A stretch of DNA of 50,626 nucleotides from assembly GCF_008905045.1 (NCBI RefSeq), contig NZ_VWMY01000071.1:1-50626 (forward strand), read 5' to 3'. The position numbers and the translations under genes were made by a program. The notes under the pieces are model-generated. The model was not told the origin of the DNA and ran no database searches. It saw only the letters and a list, made by a program, of their open reading frames with translations. Positions 42,281 through 50,134 of this stretch are shown here, one piece after another (the first letter of the stretch is position 1; each line of letters starts with the position of its first letter). The DNA is from Streptomyces albicerus (GTDB taxonomy: Bacteria > Actinomycetota > Actinomycetes > Streptomycetales > Streptomycetaceae).

Positions 42281-43868
42281 CGGCGGGCTCCCCGGCCGGG
42301 GCGGTCAGCTGGTCCTTGTCGCGGATCAGCGTCCAGGACGCGACGGCGGCGAGCAGGCTCACGACCGCCGCGGCCACGCAGATCTGCGCTAGTCCCGCGG
42401 TGAGCGCGGTCCTGGCGGCGTCGAGGACGGGCTCGCGCGCCGCCCCGGGCAGCGCGCGCTCCAGCTGCCCGAACTGCCCGGACGCCACCGCGTCCCGTAC
42501 CGACTGCCGCATGTCCACCGGCACTTGGAGCGCGGCGAGCCGCGAGTCGTCCAAGTCCGCGTCGATCCGCGCGCTGAACACCGCGCCGAACACGGCGACA
42601 CCGGTGGCCGTGCCCAGCGGGAAGAACGTGTTGGTCATGCCTGAGGCCATCCCGGCCCGCTCCGGGGGTACGACCCCGACGGCTATGCCCATCAGCGGCG
42701 GGAAGGCGATCGCCCCGCCGATGCCGAGCAGCACGAGCCCCGGCAGCATCACCAGCCAGGAGTCGTCGGGACCGACGCGGGCCATGGTGAAGAGCCCGAT
42801 CCCGGTGATCACCGTGCCGAGCGCCATCACGCCCCGTACCGGCAGCGCCTTGAGGAGGAGCCCGCTGAACGGGGCGACCAGCATGATGAAAGCCGTCATC
42901 GCCAGCAGCCTCAGCCCGGTCTGCAGCGGACTGTGCCCGAGCATCCCCGACAGCCACAGGATCAGGAACGGCAGCACGCCGAAGGTGACCACCCGGCAGA
43001 CGAAACTGAGCACGATGGCCCCGGTGAAGGACGGCACCCGCAGCAGCCGTACGTCGAACATCGCCGCGTCCCGCCGACGTGCCTCCCACCACACGAACGC
43101 GGGCACCAGCAGCGCCCCGCCCACCAGCGGCAGCAGGGCGGAGGCGGCCGTCCAGCCGTCCTCGGGGCCGGTCACCAGGCCGTAGTTGAGGCCTAGGAGC
43201 GCCCCGGCGGCGAGCAGCAGTCCGACGAAGTCGAAGCCGCTCGCGGGGCTCGGCCCGCGCTGCGGACGGGTCTCGGTCACCTTCAGCGCGGTCCCGGCCA
43301 GGATGAGCAGCCCGACGGGAAGGTTGATGTAGAAGATCCAGCGCCAGTCGAGGCCCTCGACGACCGCGCCGCCCACCAGCGGGCCAAGGGCGGCAGCGGC
43401 GCCGCCCGCCGCCGAGAACATGCCGATCGCGGACTGCCGTCGCCGCCCCTCGTAGGCCCCGGCTATCAGCGCCAGTGCCGTGGACATCACCATCGCCCCG
43501 CCCAGGCCCTGCAAGGCCCGGCAGGCGATCAGCGTCCCGACGCCGGGCGCGGCCCCGCATCCGGCCGACGCGGCGGTGAACACGGCGACCCCGGCCGCGA
43601 ACAGACGGCGGCGGCCCGCCCGGTCGGACAACGCCCCGGCGGGCAGCAGCAGCGCGGCGAAGACCAGGGTGTAGGCGTTCACCACCCACTGGAGTCCGGT
43701 CAGTCCGGCGTCGAGGTCGGCGGCGACCTCGGGAAGGGCGACATTGACGACGGTGATGTCGAGCGTCATCAGTACCGCGGCCAGTGACGTCATGGCGAGC
43801 AGCCAGCCGTTGCCGGTCTCCCGGCCGGCCTCCTCGCTCCGCTGCTGGTTCCGTGCGTCCTGGGTCAT
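42267..43868 (-). CDS. MFS transporter, DHA2/EmrB-QacA family (14 TM) exporter
   Basis: 533 residues from ATG 43868, chosen because AGGGGG lies upstream and the membrane part begins soon after. Motif C-like and motif A-like features of DHA2 exporters are seen: LDITVVNVALPEVAADL (~40-56), LPAGALSDRAGRRRLF, GLGGAMVMSTALALI and LGPLVGGAVVEGLDWRWIFY. Length and hydrophobicity fit 14 helices. Such proteins are proton-driven exporters, often of the cluster's product. The GTATAC-N3-GTATAC operator lies 36 bp upstream, so the TetR protein probably controls it. The gene leads the MFS-methyltransferase-ABC-ABC operon. Confidence 0.9.
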   Translation of the reverse strand: MTQDARNQQRSEEAGRETGNGWLLAMTSLAAVLMTLDITVVNVALPEVAADLDAGLTGLQWVVNAYTLVFAALLLPAGALSDRAGRRRLFAAGVAVFTAASAGCGAAPGVGTLIACRALQGLGGAMVMSTALALIAGAYEGRRRQSAIGMFSAAGGAAAALGPLVGGAVVEGLDWRWIFYINLPVGLLILAGTALKVTETRPQRGPSPASGFDFVGLLLAAGALLGLNYGLVTGPEDGWTAASALLPLVGGALLVPAFVWWEARRRDAAMFDVRLLRVPSFTGAIVLSFVCRVVTFGVLPFLILWLSGMLGHSPLQTGLRLLAMTAFIMLVAPFSGLLLKALPVRGVMALGTVITGIGLFTMARVGPDDSWLVMLPGLVLLGIGGAIAFPPLMGIAVGVVPPERAGMASGMTNTFFPLGTATGVAVFGAVFSARIDADLDDSRLAALQVPVDMRQSVRDAVASGQFGQLERALPGAAREPVLDAARTALTAGLAQICVAAAVVSLLAAVASWTLIRDKDQLTAPAGEPADVPA

Positions 43869-43903
43869 GAGCAACAGCCCCCTGCACAACACATGGGTGA
43901 TGG

Positions 43904-43918
43904 GTATACGGCGTATAC
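43904..43918. promoter_or_regulatory. GTATAC-N3-GTATAC operator upstream of the MFS gene
   Basis: GTATACGGCGTATAC consists of two identical self-complementary hexamers three bases apart, making a 15-bp near-perfect palindrome. It lies 36 bp before the MFS start. The same arrangement (GTATACGACGTATAC) is at 49991-50005 in the importer promoter, and I found no third copy in the window. It is a likely site for the TetR protein encoded at 44020-44679. Confidence 0.72.
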
Positions 43919-44019
43919 ATGGCGACGGACTGCGGCGCATCGACATGCCGCGGTCCGGGAGATCCGCCCGCACACGTTCCGAGGGCACAGCCCAGGGAAC
44001 GGCCGGGGTGGACCAGTCC

Positions 44020-44679
44020 TTACAACAGGCCCCGCAGCAGGGCCTCCAGGCCCCTGACGAAGGCGTCGGCCTCCGCGCCTTCGCGCGGCGGCCGGGCGAG
44101 CATCCGGCTCAGCCGGGGGTGCTCGTCCATGCGGACCCTGGTCATCAGCTCATTCCGGGCGGGGCGGCCCTCGGGCCCCAGCGCCGGCAGATACGACAGG
44201 TGGCCGAAGGTGTACCACCACAGCGCCCAGTACGCGTCCACCGCCCGCTCGTCGCCGAGCCCGGCCTCCTCCAGCAGCGTCAGCACATGCTCGACGAACC
44301 GCGAGGCGCGCGGCCCGAACAGTTCGCCGCCCTTGAGTACCTCCACCACCCACAGCTCGGCCGTCAGATGGTCGTGCAGCACGCGGAAGGCCAGCACCAG
44401 CCGTTCCGTCACCGGCCCATCGCCGTCCGGCAGGACGAGTTGCTCCGCCACGTCGTCGAGCATCGCCACCAGCAGCTCGCGCTTGTCGCCCACGTGCCGG
44501 TACAGGGCCATGGCGGTCACGCCGAGCTCCGACGCCACCCGGCGCAGCGTGACCGCGGACAGTCCCTCCCGCACCGCCACCCGTCGCCCGACGGCGACGA
44601 CGGCGGCCCGGTTCAGTGCGGTACGCCGCTTCTGCGGCCGGGGGAGTTCCTCGCTGCTGTCGGTCGTCGTGCTCGGCAT
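44020..44679 (-). CDS. TetR-family transcriptional regulator
   Basis: 219 residues. The N-terminal HTH is clear: AVREGLSAVTLRRVASELGV then TAMALYRHVGDKRELLVAML (residues ~36-75). The C-terminal ~140 residues are a helical ligand pocket (VLHDHLTAELWVVEVL, YWALWWYTFGHLSYLPALG), resembling the TetR_C_11-like class that often controls MFS exporters. It starts 21 bp after the importer fusion gene on the same strand, so it is probably the last gene of the importer operon and autoregulated through the operator in that operon's promoter. The matching operator before the MFS gene makes it the presumed regulator of export also. The ligand could be the metallophore. Confidence 0.9.
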   Translation of the reverse strand: MPSTTTDSSEELPRPQKRRTALNRAAVVAVGRRVAVREGLSAVTLRRVASELGVTAMALYRHVGDKRELLVAMLDDVAEQLVLPDGDGPVTERLVLAFRVLHDHLTAELWVVEVLKGGELFGPRASRFVEHVLTLLEEAGLGDERAVDAYWALWWYTFGHLSYLPALGPEGRPARNELMTRVRMDEHPRLSRMLARPPREGAEADAFVRGLEALLRGLL

Positions 44680-44700
44680 ACCGCCACCCTAGAGTCACCG

Positions 44701-47412
44701 TCATCGGCCTCCTTCGCCGGACGCCGCCGACCGCAAGGAGGCGGCGGGCGCGGTCCGCATCCGCCGGGGCACGGCCGCGACCAGCGCACGCGTCACCTCG
44801 TGCACCGGGCGGCTCAGCACCCGGTCCGCCGGGCCCGTCTCGCGGATGCGTCCCTCGGCGAGCACGGCCACCCGGCCGCCGAGGCGCGCTGCCACCGACA
44901 GATCGTGGGTGACCATGACGACGGCGAGCCCGAGGTCCCGCCGCAGCCCGGCGATCAGCTCGACGACACCGACTGCCACCGACGGATCCAGGGCACTGGT
45001 CACCTCGTCGCACAGCAGCACTTCGGGTCCGGTCGCGAGCGCCCGGGCCAGGGCGACCCGCTGCCGCTGCCCGCCGGACAGCGCGCCGGGAAGCCGCCCG
45101 GCGAGCTCCACGTCGAGGCCGACTTGGTCCAACAGCCGCTCTACCGCCCGTTGTTGACGGTCCGTCGGCAGATCGCCGCCGAGTCGCAGCGGCCGACCGA
45201 TGATCGCGGCCACCGTGTGGCGCGGGTTGAGTGATCCGTACGGATCCTGCGGCACGAGTTGCACCTGCCGCCGTTGCCGGGCGCTCCGGTCGCGTACGTC
45301 GCGGGCCAACTCCTCGCCGCTCAGGCGGACGCCGCCGTCCGTCGGCCGGTCGAGACCGGCCAAGCAGCGCAGCAGTGTGGACTTGCCGCTGCCGGAGGGG
45401 CCGACCACGGTCAGGCAGTCTCCCGGTTCCAGACTCAGTGACACACAGTCGAGTACGGGGGTCCGGCGCAGGAGGGAGACGCCGGCCACGGCGAGCAGAG
45501 GGACACGGGGCCCGGACACATCTGCGGGCCCGAGTTCCGGTGTGGGGCCAGGTTCCGGAACGGTCGCCGACTCCGGAGCGGTCGCCGATGCCGGAGCGAG
45601 CCCCGATTCCGGAGCGGGCCCTGATTCCAGGGCGGGCCCCGATCCCGGGCCGGGCGCCGGTGTCGGGCCGGGCGCCGGTGTCGGAACGAGCGCCGGTGTC
45701 GGAACGAGCGCCGATGTCGGAACGAGCCCAGCGGCCGCCGCGAGAGCCCGCCCCCGGCCACTGCTCGGCGCGCTCAACACCGCCTCCGCAGAGCCTTGTT
45801 CGACGATCCGTCCGGCGTCCATGACCGCCACCCGGTCCGCCACCGAGGCGACCGAGCCGAGATCGTGCGAGATCAGCAGGACCGCCGTGCGCGTCTCGTG
45901 CCGCAGTCGGGTCAGGTCTGCGAGGAAGGCCGCGGCGGTGACCGTGTCGAGCGCGCTGGTCGGTTCGTCGAGGACCAGCAGCCGTGGCTCGGCGGACAGC
46001 GCGACCGCCAGCGCCACCCGCTGCCGCTGGCCTCCGGACAGCTGGTGCGGACGGCGTCGTACGACCTCGTCCGGCCGCAGGCCCGCAAGCCGCAGCGCCC
46101 GCTCGATCCGCCCCGGCCACTGGGACTTGGGCACCTGACGGGCCCGCAGCACCTCGGTGAGCTGGGCGTCCACGCGCAGATACGGCGAGAGCGCGGTGCG
46201 CGGGTCCTGGGCGACGTACCCGCACACCGACGCCCGCAGCCGCCGCAGCGACCGCTCGTCGAGGTGGAGCACGCCGCGCCCGTCGAGCCGTACTCCTCCG
46301 CCCGTGTGCCGCAGCCCGGGCGCGACATGCCCCAGGGCGGCGAGGGCGAGCGTGGACTTGCCGCTGCCCGACTCGCCGACCACGGCGAGGAGTTCACCGG
46401 GTGCGAGGCCGATGTCCACTCCGTCCAGTACGGCGTGCCCGCCCTCGGCCTCGATCCGCAGCGCGCGGACGGTGAGCAACTCGCCCGTCTTGTCGGGCAC
46501 TTCCGCGGCGGGCACTTCCGCGGCGGGCCGGGACTTCCGGCGGCCGGCGGCCCGCACGCTTGGCCCCGGGAAGGCGGCGTCCAGGAGCAGGTTCGTGGAG
46601 AGCAGGAGTACGAGCAGCAGGCCCGCCGGGACCAGGACGGCGAGCGGCTGGAGGGTCAGGCCGTCGCGGTTCTCCATGACCATCAACCCCCAGTCGGCGG
46701 TGGGGGGTTGAGGTCCGTATCCGAGGAAGGAGGCCGTGGCGACGACCGAGACCGCCCCGAGGAAGCGGATGCCCGCGTCGGCGGCCAGGACGGGAGCGAG
46801 GTTGGGCAGCACCTCGCGCCCCAGCACGGACACCGCGCGTTCGCCGCGCGCGATGGCCACCTCCACATAGTCCTGGCCGAGGATCCGCAGGGTCGCCGCC
46901 CGCACCACGCGGACCGTCTCGGGCAGCAGCACCAGCCCGGCCGCCACGGCGACGCCCGCCGTGCCGCGTCCGGTCGCCACGACCACGACGCTCAGCAGCA
47001 GGAACGCGGGCAGTCCGAGCAGTACGTCGGCGAGGCGCAGGATCAGCGAGTCCGTCCAGCCCTTGCGGTACGCGGCCGTCATGCCGGCCGCCGCTCCCAG
47101 GGCGCACACCACGGCCGTCACCGTGAGCCCGGTCAGCACCAGCGTGCGGCCGCCGGACAGTGCCCTGCTGAGTACGTCGGAGCCCAACTGGTCAGTTCCC
47201 AGCGGGGCTTGGCCGCTGCCGGGCGCGTACGGGATGTCCACCGGCTGGGTGACGGCGTGCGGCGCGAACAGCGGTCCGAGCAGCGCGACCGCGCAGACCA
47301 GGAGCAGGACGACGAGGGCGGCCCGACCGCGCCACCGTCGGCGCCCCGGGGGACGTACGGTCGCCGGCGCGGCCGGGTCAGACTGCGGCCGTACAGGAGT
47401 GAGGGTCGTCAT
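44701..47412 (-). CDS. Opp/Nik/Cnt-type ABC importer fusion: permease-ATPase-ATPase
   Basis: 903 residues in one chain. Residues ~30-285 are a DppC/NikC-type permease (GTDQLGSDVLSRALSGGRTL, EAA-type segment EVAIARGERAVSVLGREVLP). ATPase 1, ~310-555, has Walker A GESGSGKST, LSGGQRQRVALAVAL and LLVLDEPTSALD. A Pro/Ala/Thr repeat linker is at ~560-630. ATPase 2, ~640-885, has Walker A GPSGSGKST, LSGGQRQRVALARAL and LLCDEVTSALD. Thus DppC, DppD and DppF equivalents are fused. This type of importer takes up peptides, nickel or metallophore complexes (as for staphylopine). Both ATPase sites look complete. It overlaps the DppB-type gene by 4 nt and is followed closely by the TetR gene. Confidence 0.93.
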   Translation of the reverse strand: MTTLTPVRPQSDPAAPATVRPPGRRRWRGRAALVVLLLVCAVALLGPLFAPHAVTQPVDIPYAPGSGQAPLGTDQLGSDVLSRALSGGRTLVLTGLTVTAVVCALGAAAGMTAAYRKGWTDSLILRLADVLLGLPAFLLLSVVVVATGRGTAGVAVAAGLVLLPETVRVVRAATLRILGQDYVEVAIARGERAVSVLGREVLPNLAPVLAADAGIRFLGAVSVVATASFLGYGPQPPTADWGLMVMENRDGLTLQPLAVLVPAGLLLVLLLSTNLLLDAAFPGPSVRAAGRRKSRPAAEVPAAEVPDKTGELLTVRALRIEAEGGHAVLDGVDIGLAPGELLAVVGESGSGKSTLALAALGHVAPGLRHTGGGVRLDGRGVLHLDERSLRRLRASVCGYVAQDPRTALSPYLRVDAQLTEVLRARQVPKSQWPGRIERALRLAGLRPDEVVRRRPHQLSGGQRQRVALAVALSAEPRLLVLDEPTSALDTVTAAAFLADLTRLRHETRTAVLLISHDLGSVASVADRVAVMDAGRIVEQGSAEAVLSAPSSGRGRALAAAAGLVPTSALVPTPALVPTPAPGPTPAPGPGSGPALESGPAPESGLAPASATAPESATVPEPGPTPELGPADVSGPRVPLLAVAGVSLLRRTPVLDCVSLSLEPGDCLTVVGPSGSGKSTLLRCLAGLDRPTDGGVRLSGEELARDVRDRSARQRRQVQLVPQDPYGSLNPRHTVAAIIGRPLRLGGDLPTDRQQRAVERLLDQVGLDVELAGRLPGALSGGQRQRVALARALATGPEVLLCDEVTSALDPSVAVGVVELIAGLRRDLGLAVVMVTHDLSVAARLGGRVAVLAEGRIRETGPADRVLSRPVHEVTRALVAAVPRRMRTAPAASLRSAASGEGGR
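45532..45726. repeat. 18-bp tandem repeat encoding a hexapeptide linker in the importer fusion
   Basis: The linker between the two ATPase domains is made of six-residue units such as LVPTSA, LVPTPA, LVPTPA and PGPTPA, with degenerate copies beyond. The DNA repeats in 18-bp steps; the clearest copies are 45655-45726. It is a flexible spacer, probably slippage-prone. Confidence 0.8.
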
Positions 47413-48371
47413 GGGTGCCTCTGTGCGGGTTCGAGGAGCGGGACGGCCAGGTCCGCGGCGAGGTTGGCGGTCACCGCGATCGCGGCGCCGAGCAGGGCCA
47501 CCGCCTGCACCACCGGCACGTCACGGGAGGCCGTGGCGTCCACCAGGAGCGCGGCGAGTCCCGGATAGCCGAACAGGGACTCCGCGACCAGTGCCCCGCC
47601 CAGCAGATAGGCCACGGACCGGGCCAGCATCGGCACGGCGGGACCGAGGCCGGCCGGCAGGACCAGCCGCAGGGCGACCCGCCGCTCCGGCACCCCGTTG
47701 AGCCGCGCCGCCTCGACCGCCGGGGACCGCGCGGCCTCCGCGACGCCCGCCCGCACCAGCCGCAGGTTCTGCGCCAGGCACACCGACACGAGCGTGAGGA
47801 CGGGCAGCACGAGCACGGACGGTTCGTCCAGCGGGCCCTGCCCCGCGCCGAGCAGTGACACGGCGGGCAGCCAGCCGAGCCCGGCCGCGAACACCAGCAT
47901 CAGCACGGCGCCGGTGACGAACTCCGGGACGGCGGCGAGACCCAGGGCCGTACCGGACACCAGCCGGTCGCCGCGCCGCCCGGCGCGCAGCCCCGCCCAC
48001 AGGCCGAGTCCGACCGCGAGCGGCACGAGGACGGCCAGCGCCGCGAGGCCGAGGACGAGCGAGTTGCCCAGCCGGTCGGCGACCAGCTCCCCCACTGGGC
48101 GGCCGTTCGCGTAGCTGGCCCCGAAGTCGCCGCGCACGGCGTGCCCCAGCCAGTCGAGGTAGCGCAGCGGGGCCGGCCGGTCCAGGCCGAGCTCCGCCCG
48201 CACCCCGTCGACGGCGGCGGCGTCCGCCTGCGGGCCGAGGCGTGCGGTGGCGGCGTCGCCGGGCGCGGCCTCGGTGGCGGCGAACACCAGCACCGAGACC
48301 GCGAGCAGGACCAGCAGGGCCCCCGCGACCCGCCGTACGGGCCCCGCCGCCGTCCTCCGGAGCGTTCTCAT
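47409..48371 (-). CDS. Opp/Nik/Cnt-type ABC importer permease (DppB-like)
   Basis: 320 residues from ATG 48371, overlapping the lipoprotein stop. It shows the DppB/NikB layout: first helix (VAGALLVLLAVSVLVFAATEAAPGD), a periplasmic stretch with LGLDRPAPLRYLDWLGHAVRGDFGASY, five more helices, and an ATPase-contact segment VEAARLNGVPERRVALRLVLP (~225-245). It pairs with the permease domain of the downstream fusion protein. Co-translation with the binding protein and fusion shows a dedicated importer, expected to move the metal-loaded product or a related ligand through the membrane. Confidence 0.92.
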   Translation of the reverse strand: MRTLRRTAAGPVRRVAGALLVLLAVSVLVFAATEAAPGDAATARLGPQADAAAVDGVRAELGLDRPAPLRYLDWLGHAVRGDFGASYANGRPVGELVADRLGNSLVLGLAALAVLVPLAVGLGLWAGLRAGRRGDRLVSGTALGLAAVPEFVTGAVLMLVFAAGLGWLPAVSLLGAGQGPLDEPSVLVLPVLTLVSVCLAQNLRLVRAGVAEAARSPAVEAARLNGVPERRVALRLVLPAGLGPAVPMLARSVAYLLGGALVAESLFGYPGLAALLVDATASRDVPVVQAVALLGAAIAVTANLAADLAVPLLEPAQRHP

Positions 48372-49933
48372 TCGACGAACGCGTCCCGCAGACTGGGGTA
48401 GTCGGCGTACCCGCGCGCCTTGATGCCGTGGGCCTTCGCGGCCGCCCCCGACACCGTCGGCACCCGGGCGAACAGCGCCTCGCCGCCCTGGTCGTGCAGG
48501 TACTCCTGCAGGTCCGCCATGCGGGCCGCGCGCTGCTTGTCACCCGTCGCGCGGTTCATGGCGGCGATCAGCGGATCGACCTTCGCCGCGTCCCCGGTCC
48601 CGGTGATGGGGAAGGGCGCTGCAGAGCCGTAGTAGGTGCGGATCATCAGCGGCAGCGGGTTGGGGTGGTAGGCCGCCGTCTGGACGGGCGTGCTGAGGAT
48701 GGTCTTGAAGTCGCTGTAGTAGTCCGCGGCGGGCACCTTGTCGAGGGTCGCCCTGATCCCGGCCTTCGCCAGCATCGGCACGATGGCGGTGGCGCTCTCC
48801 TCGGTACCGTAGTCGTAGTTGCTGGTGCGGATGCGCAGCGAGAGCCCGCCCGCCCCCGCCTCGGCGAGCAGCTTGCGGGCCCGCTCGGGGTCGTACGCGG
48901 TCTGCGCGATACCGTCGTCGAAGTACGGCTGGTGCGCGCCCACCAGGTCATTGCCGACCTCGCCCTGACCGAGGGTCACCGTGCGCACCAGGGACTCCCG
49001 GTCGAGCGCCAACTTGACGGCCCGCACGACACGTTCGTCCGTGAACGGCTTCAGGCCGAGGTTCATGGGCAGGGAGAGATCGACCCACAGGTCCTTGGGC
49101 GGCAGTTCGATACGAAGGGCGTCGTTGCCGCGTTCGGTGCGTACGGCGGTGAGGGCGAGGCCGCACGCGTACTCGAACTGGCCGGCCTTCAGACCGCTGA
49201 GCCGGGCCGCGGCGTCCGTGACGGAGATCAGCTCCAGTTCGTCGAGGTAGGGTCCGCCGCCGGCGGCGTCCCAGTAGCCCTCGCGCGGCGCGAGGACGCT
49301 GCTGCGCCCCGCCTGCCACTTCTTCAGGACGTACGGGCCGCTGCCGGGCGCCTTCGCGAAGTTCTTGGTGCCGTCGGGGAAGACGAACATCGAGTGCGCG
49401 AGGGCGAGATCGAAGAAGCCGTCGGCCATGGTGAGCGGCAGTTCGACGGTCCGCGCGTCCTTGGCCCGGGCCTTCTTGAGGTCGAGGTGCGTGATGAACC
49501 CGCCCTGCGGGCTGCGCTTCTGCACCAGGGTGCGCAGGCTGAACAGCACGTCGTCCGCGGTGAGTGGGCGCCCGTCGCTGAAGGTCACGCCCTTTCTGAT
49601 CCGTACGGTCCACCGCGTGGCGTCGGCGTTGGGCTCGACGGACTCCGCGAGCCGCCACACCGGCTTCCCGCCGTCCAGTTCACCGAGGGTGTCCCACACG
49701 AGCCGGGCGCGTACGTAGTCGACACCGACGTTGGCCGCGAGGGTGGGATCGGTGGACTCCGCGCTCCCCCCGATGAACGCCGCCCGCAGCTTCCCGCCCT
49801 TGCGCGGCGTGGCCGACGCCTTCGCGGCGGCGGGTTCCTCGTCCCCGCCCCCGCAGGCGGCCAGCGCCCCACCCGCGGCGATCCCCACCGCTGCCCCCGT
49901 GACGCCGCGCAGCACGGCCCGCCGAGTTATCAC
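48368..49933 (-). CDS. ABC importer substrate-binding lipoprotein (SBP_bac_5 / Opp-Nik-Cnt class)
   Basis: 521 residues from GTG 49933 with a GAGGG ribosome-binding site. The N-terminus has a twin-arginine-like TRRAVLRG, a hydrophobic stretch and the lipobox LAAC (Cys ~27), so it is a surface lipoprotein. The mature part has the cluster C peptide/nickel-binding pattern: LVWDTLGELDGGKPVWRLAE, WTVRIRKGVTFSDGRPLTAD and DVLFSLRTL. In the distal part, FTDERVVRAVKLALDRESLV and YDPERARKLLAEAGA follow. Its promoter carries both a Zur-type box and the putative TetR operator. It is therefore the best candidate for the receptor of the zinc-loaded product; peptide uptake is the alternative. Confidence 0.92.
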   Translation of the reverse strand: MITRRAVLRGVTGAAVGIAAGGALAACGGGDEEPAAAKASATPRKGGKLRAAFIGGSAESTDPTLAANVGVDYVRARLVWDTLGELDGGKPVWRLAESVEPNADATRWTVRIRKGVTFSDGRPLTADDVLFSLRTLVQKRSPQGGFITHLDLKKARAKDARTVELPLTMADGFFDLALAHSMFVFPDGTKNFAKAPGSGPYVLKKWQAGRSSVLAPREGYWDAAGGGPYLDELELISVTDAAARLSGLKAGQFEYACGLALTAVRTERGNDALRIELPPKDLWVDLSLPMNLGLKPFTDERVVRAVKLALDRESLVRTVTLGQGEVGNDLVGAHQPYFDDGIAQTAYDPERARKLLAEAGAGGLSLRIRTSNYDYGTEESATAIVPMLAKAGIRATLDKVPAADYYSDFKTILSTPVQTAAYHPNPLPLMIRTYYGSAAPFPITGTGDAAKVDPLIAAMNRATGDKQRAARMADLQEYLHDQGGEALFARVPTVSGAAAKAHGIKARGYADYPSLRDAFVE

Positions 49934-49990
49934 TACGTCGCCCTCTTCTCCTGGTCACGCCACGACGCCCGGGCGAAGAAGACGCCCGAG

Positions 49991-50005
49991 GTATACGACG
50001 TATAC
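49991..50005. promoter_or_regulatory. GTATAC-N3-GTATAC operator at the importer promoter start site
   Basis: GTATACGACGTATAC is the same motif as at 43904-43918 (one base different in the spacer). It begins one base downstream of the -10, covering the expected transcription start about 65 bp before the lipoprotein gene. A bound repressor here would block transcription of the importer and the TetR gene itself. Confidence 0.72.
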
Positions 50006-50006
50006 G

Positions 50007-50035
50007 ACTGTAGGCGTATCGACAATCATTTTCAA
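50007..50035 (-). promoter_or_regulatory. Importer operon promoter
   Basis: On the minus strand TTGAAA (50035-50030) and TACAGT (50012-50007) are separated by 17 nt, a near-consensus vegetative promoter. The -35 lies in the Zur-type box and the GTATAC operator follows the -10. Confidence 0.65.
50020..50034. promoter_or_regulatory. Zur-type box over the importer promoter -35
   Basis: CGACAATCATTTTCA matches TGAAAAT-N-ATTTTCA at 12 of 14 informative positions; one half-site (ATTTTCA) is perfect. On the minus strand it reads TGAAAATGATTGTCG and includes the -35 of the importer promoter, an ideal repressor position. It is the second such box in the metallophore locus. Confidence 0.68.
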
Positions 50036-50059
50036 CAGCCTTCGCGGTGCCGACTGCCG

Positions 50060-50082
50060 CGCCCGGCGAACGGCGCCGGGCG
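50060..50082. terminator. Terminator of the enoyl-CoA hydratase transcript
   Basis: CGCCCGGCG (50060-50068) pairs perfectly with CGCCGGGCG (50074-50082) over a 5-nt loop. It lies after the stop of the leftward hydratase gene and just upstream of the importer promoter, so it isolates the metallophore locus from its neighbour. Confidence 0.7.
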
Positions 50083-50134
50083 GGATGCCCGTGCCGCCGT
50101 CCGCGAGCAGGCGGTTACTTGTGCGCGGGACCGC

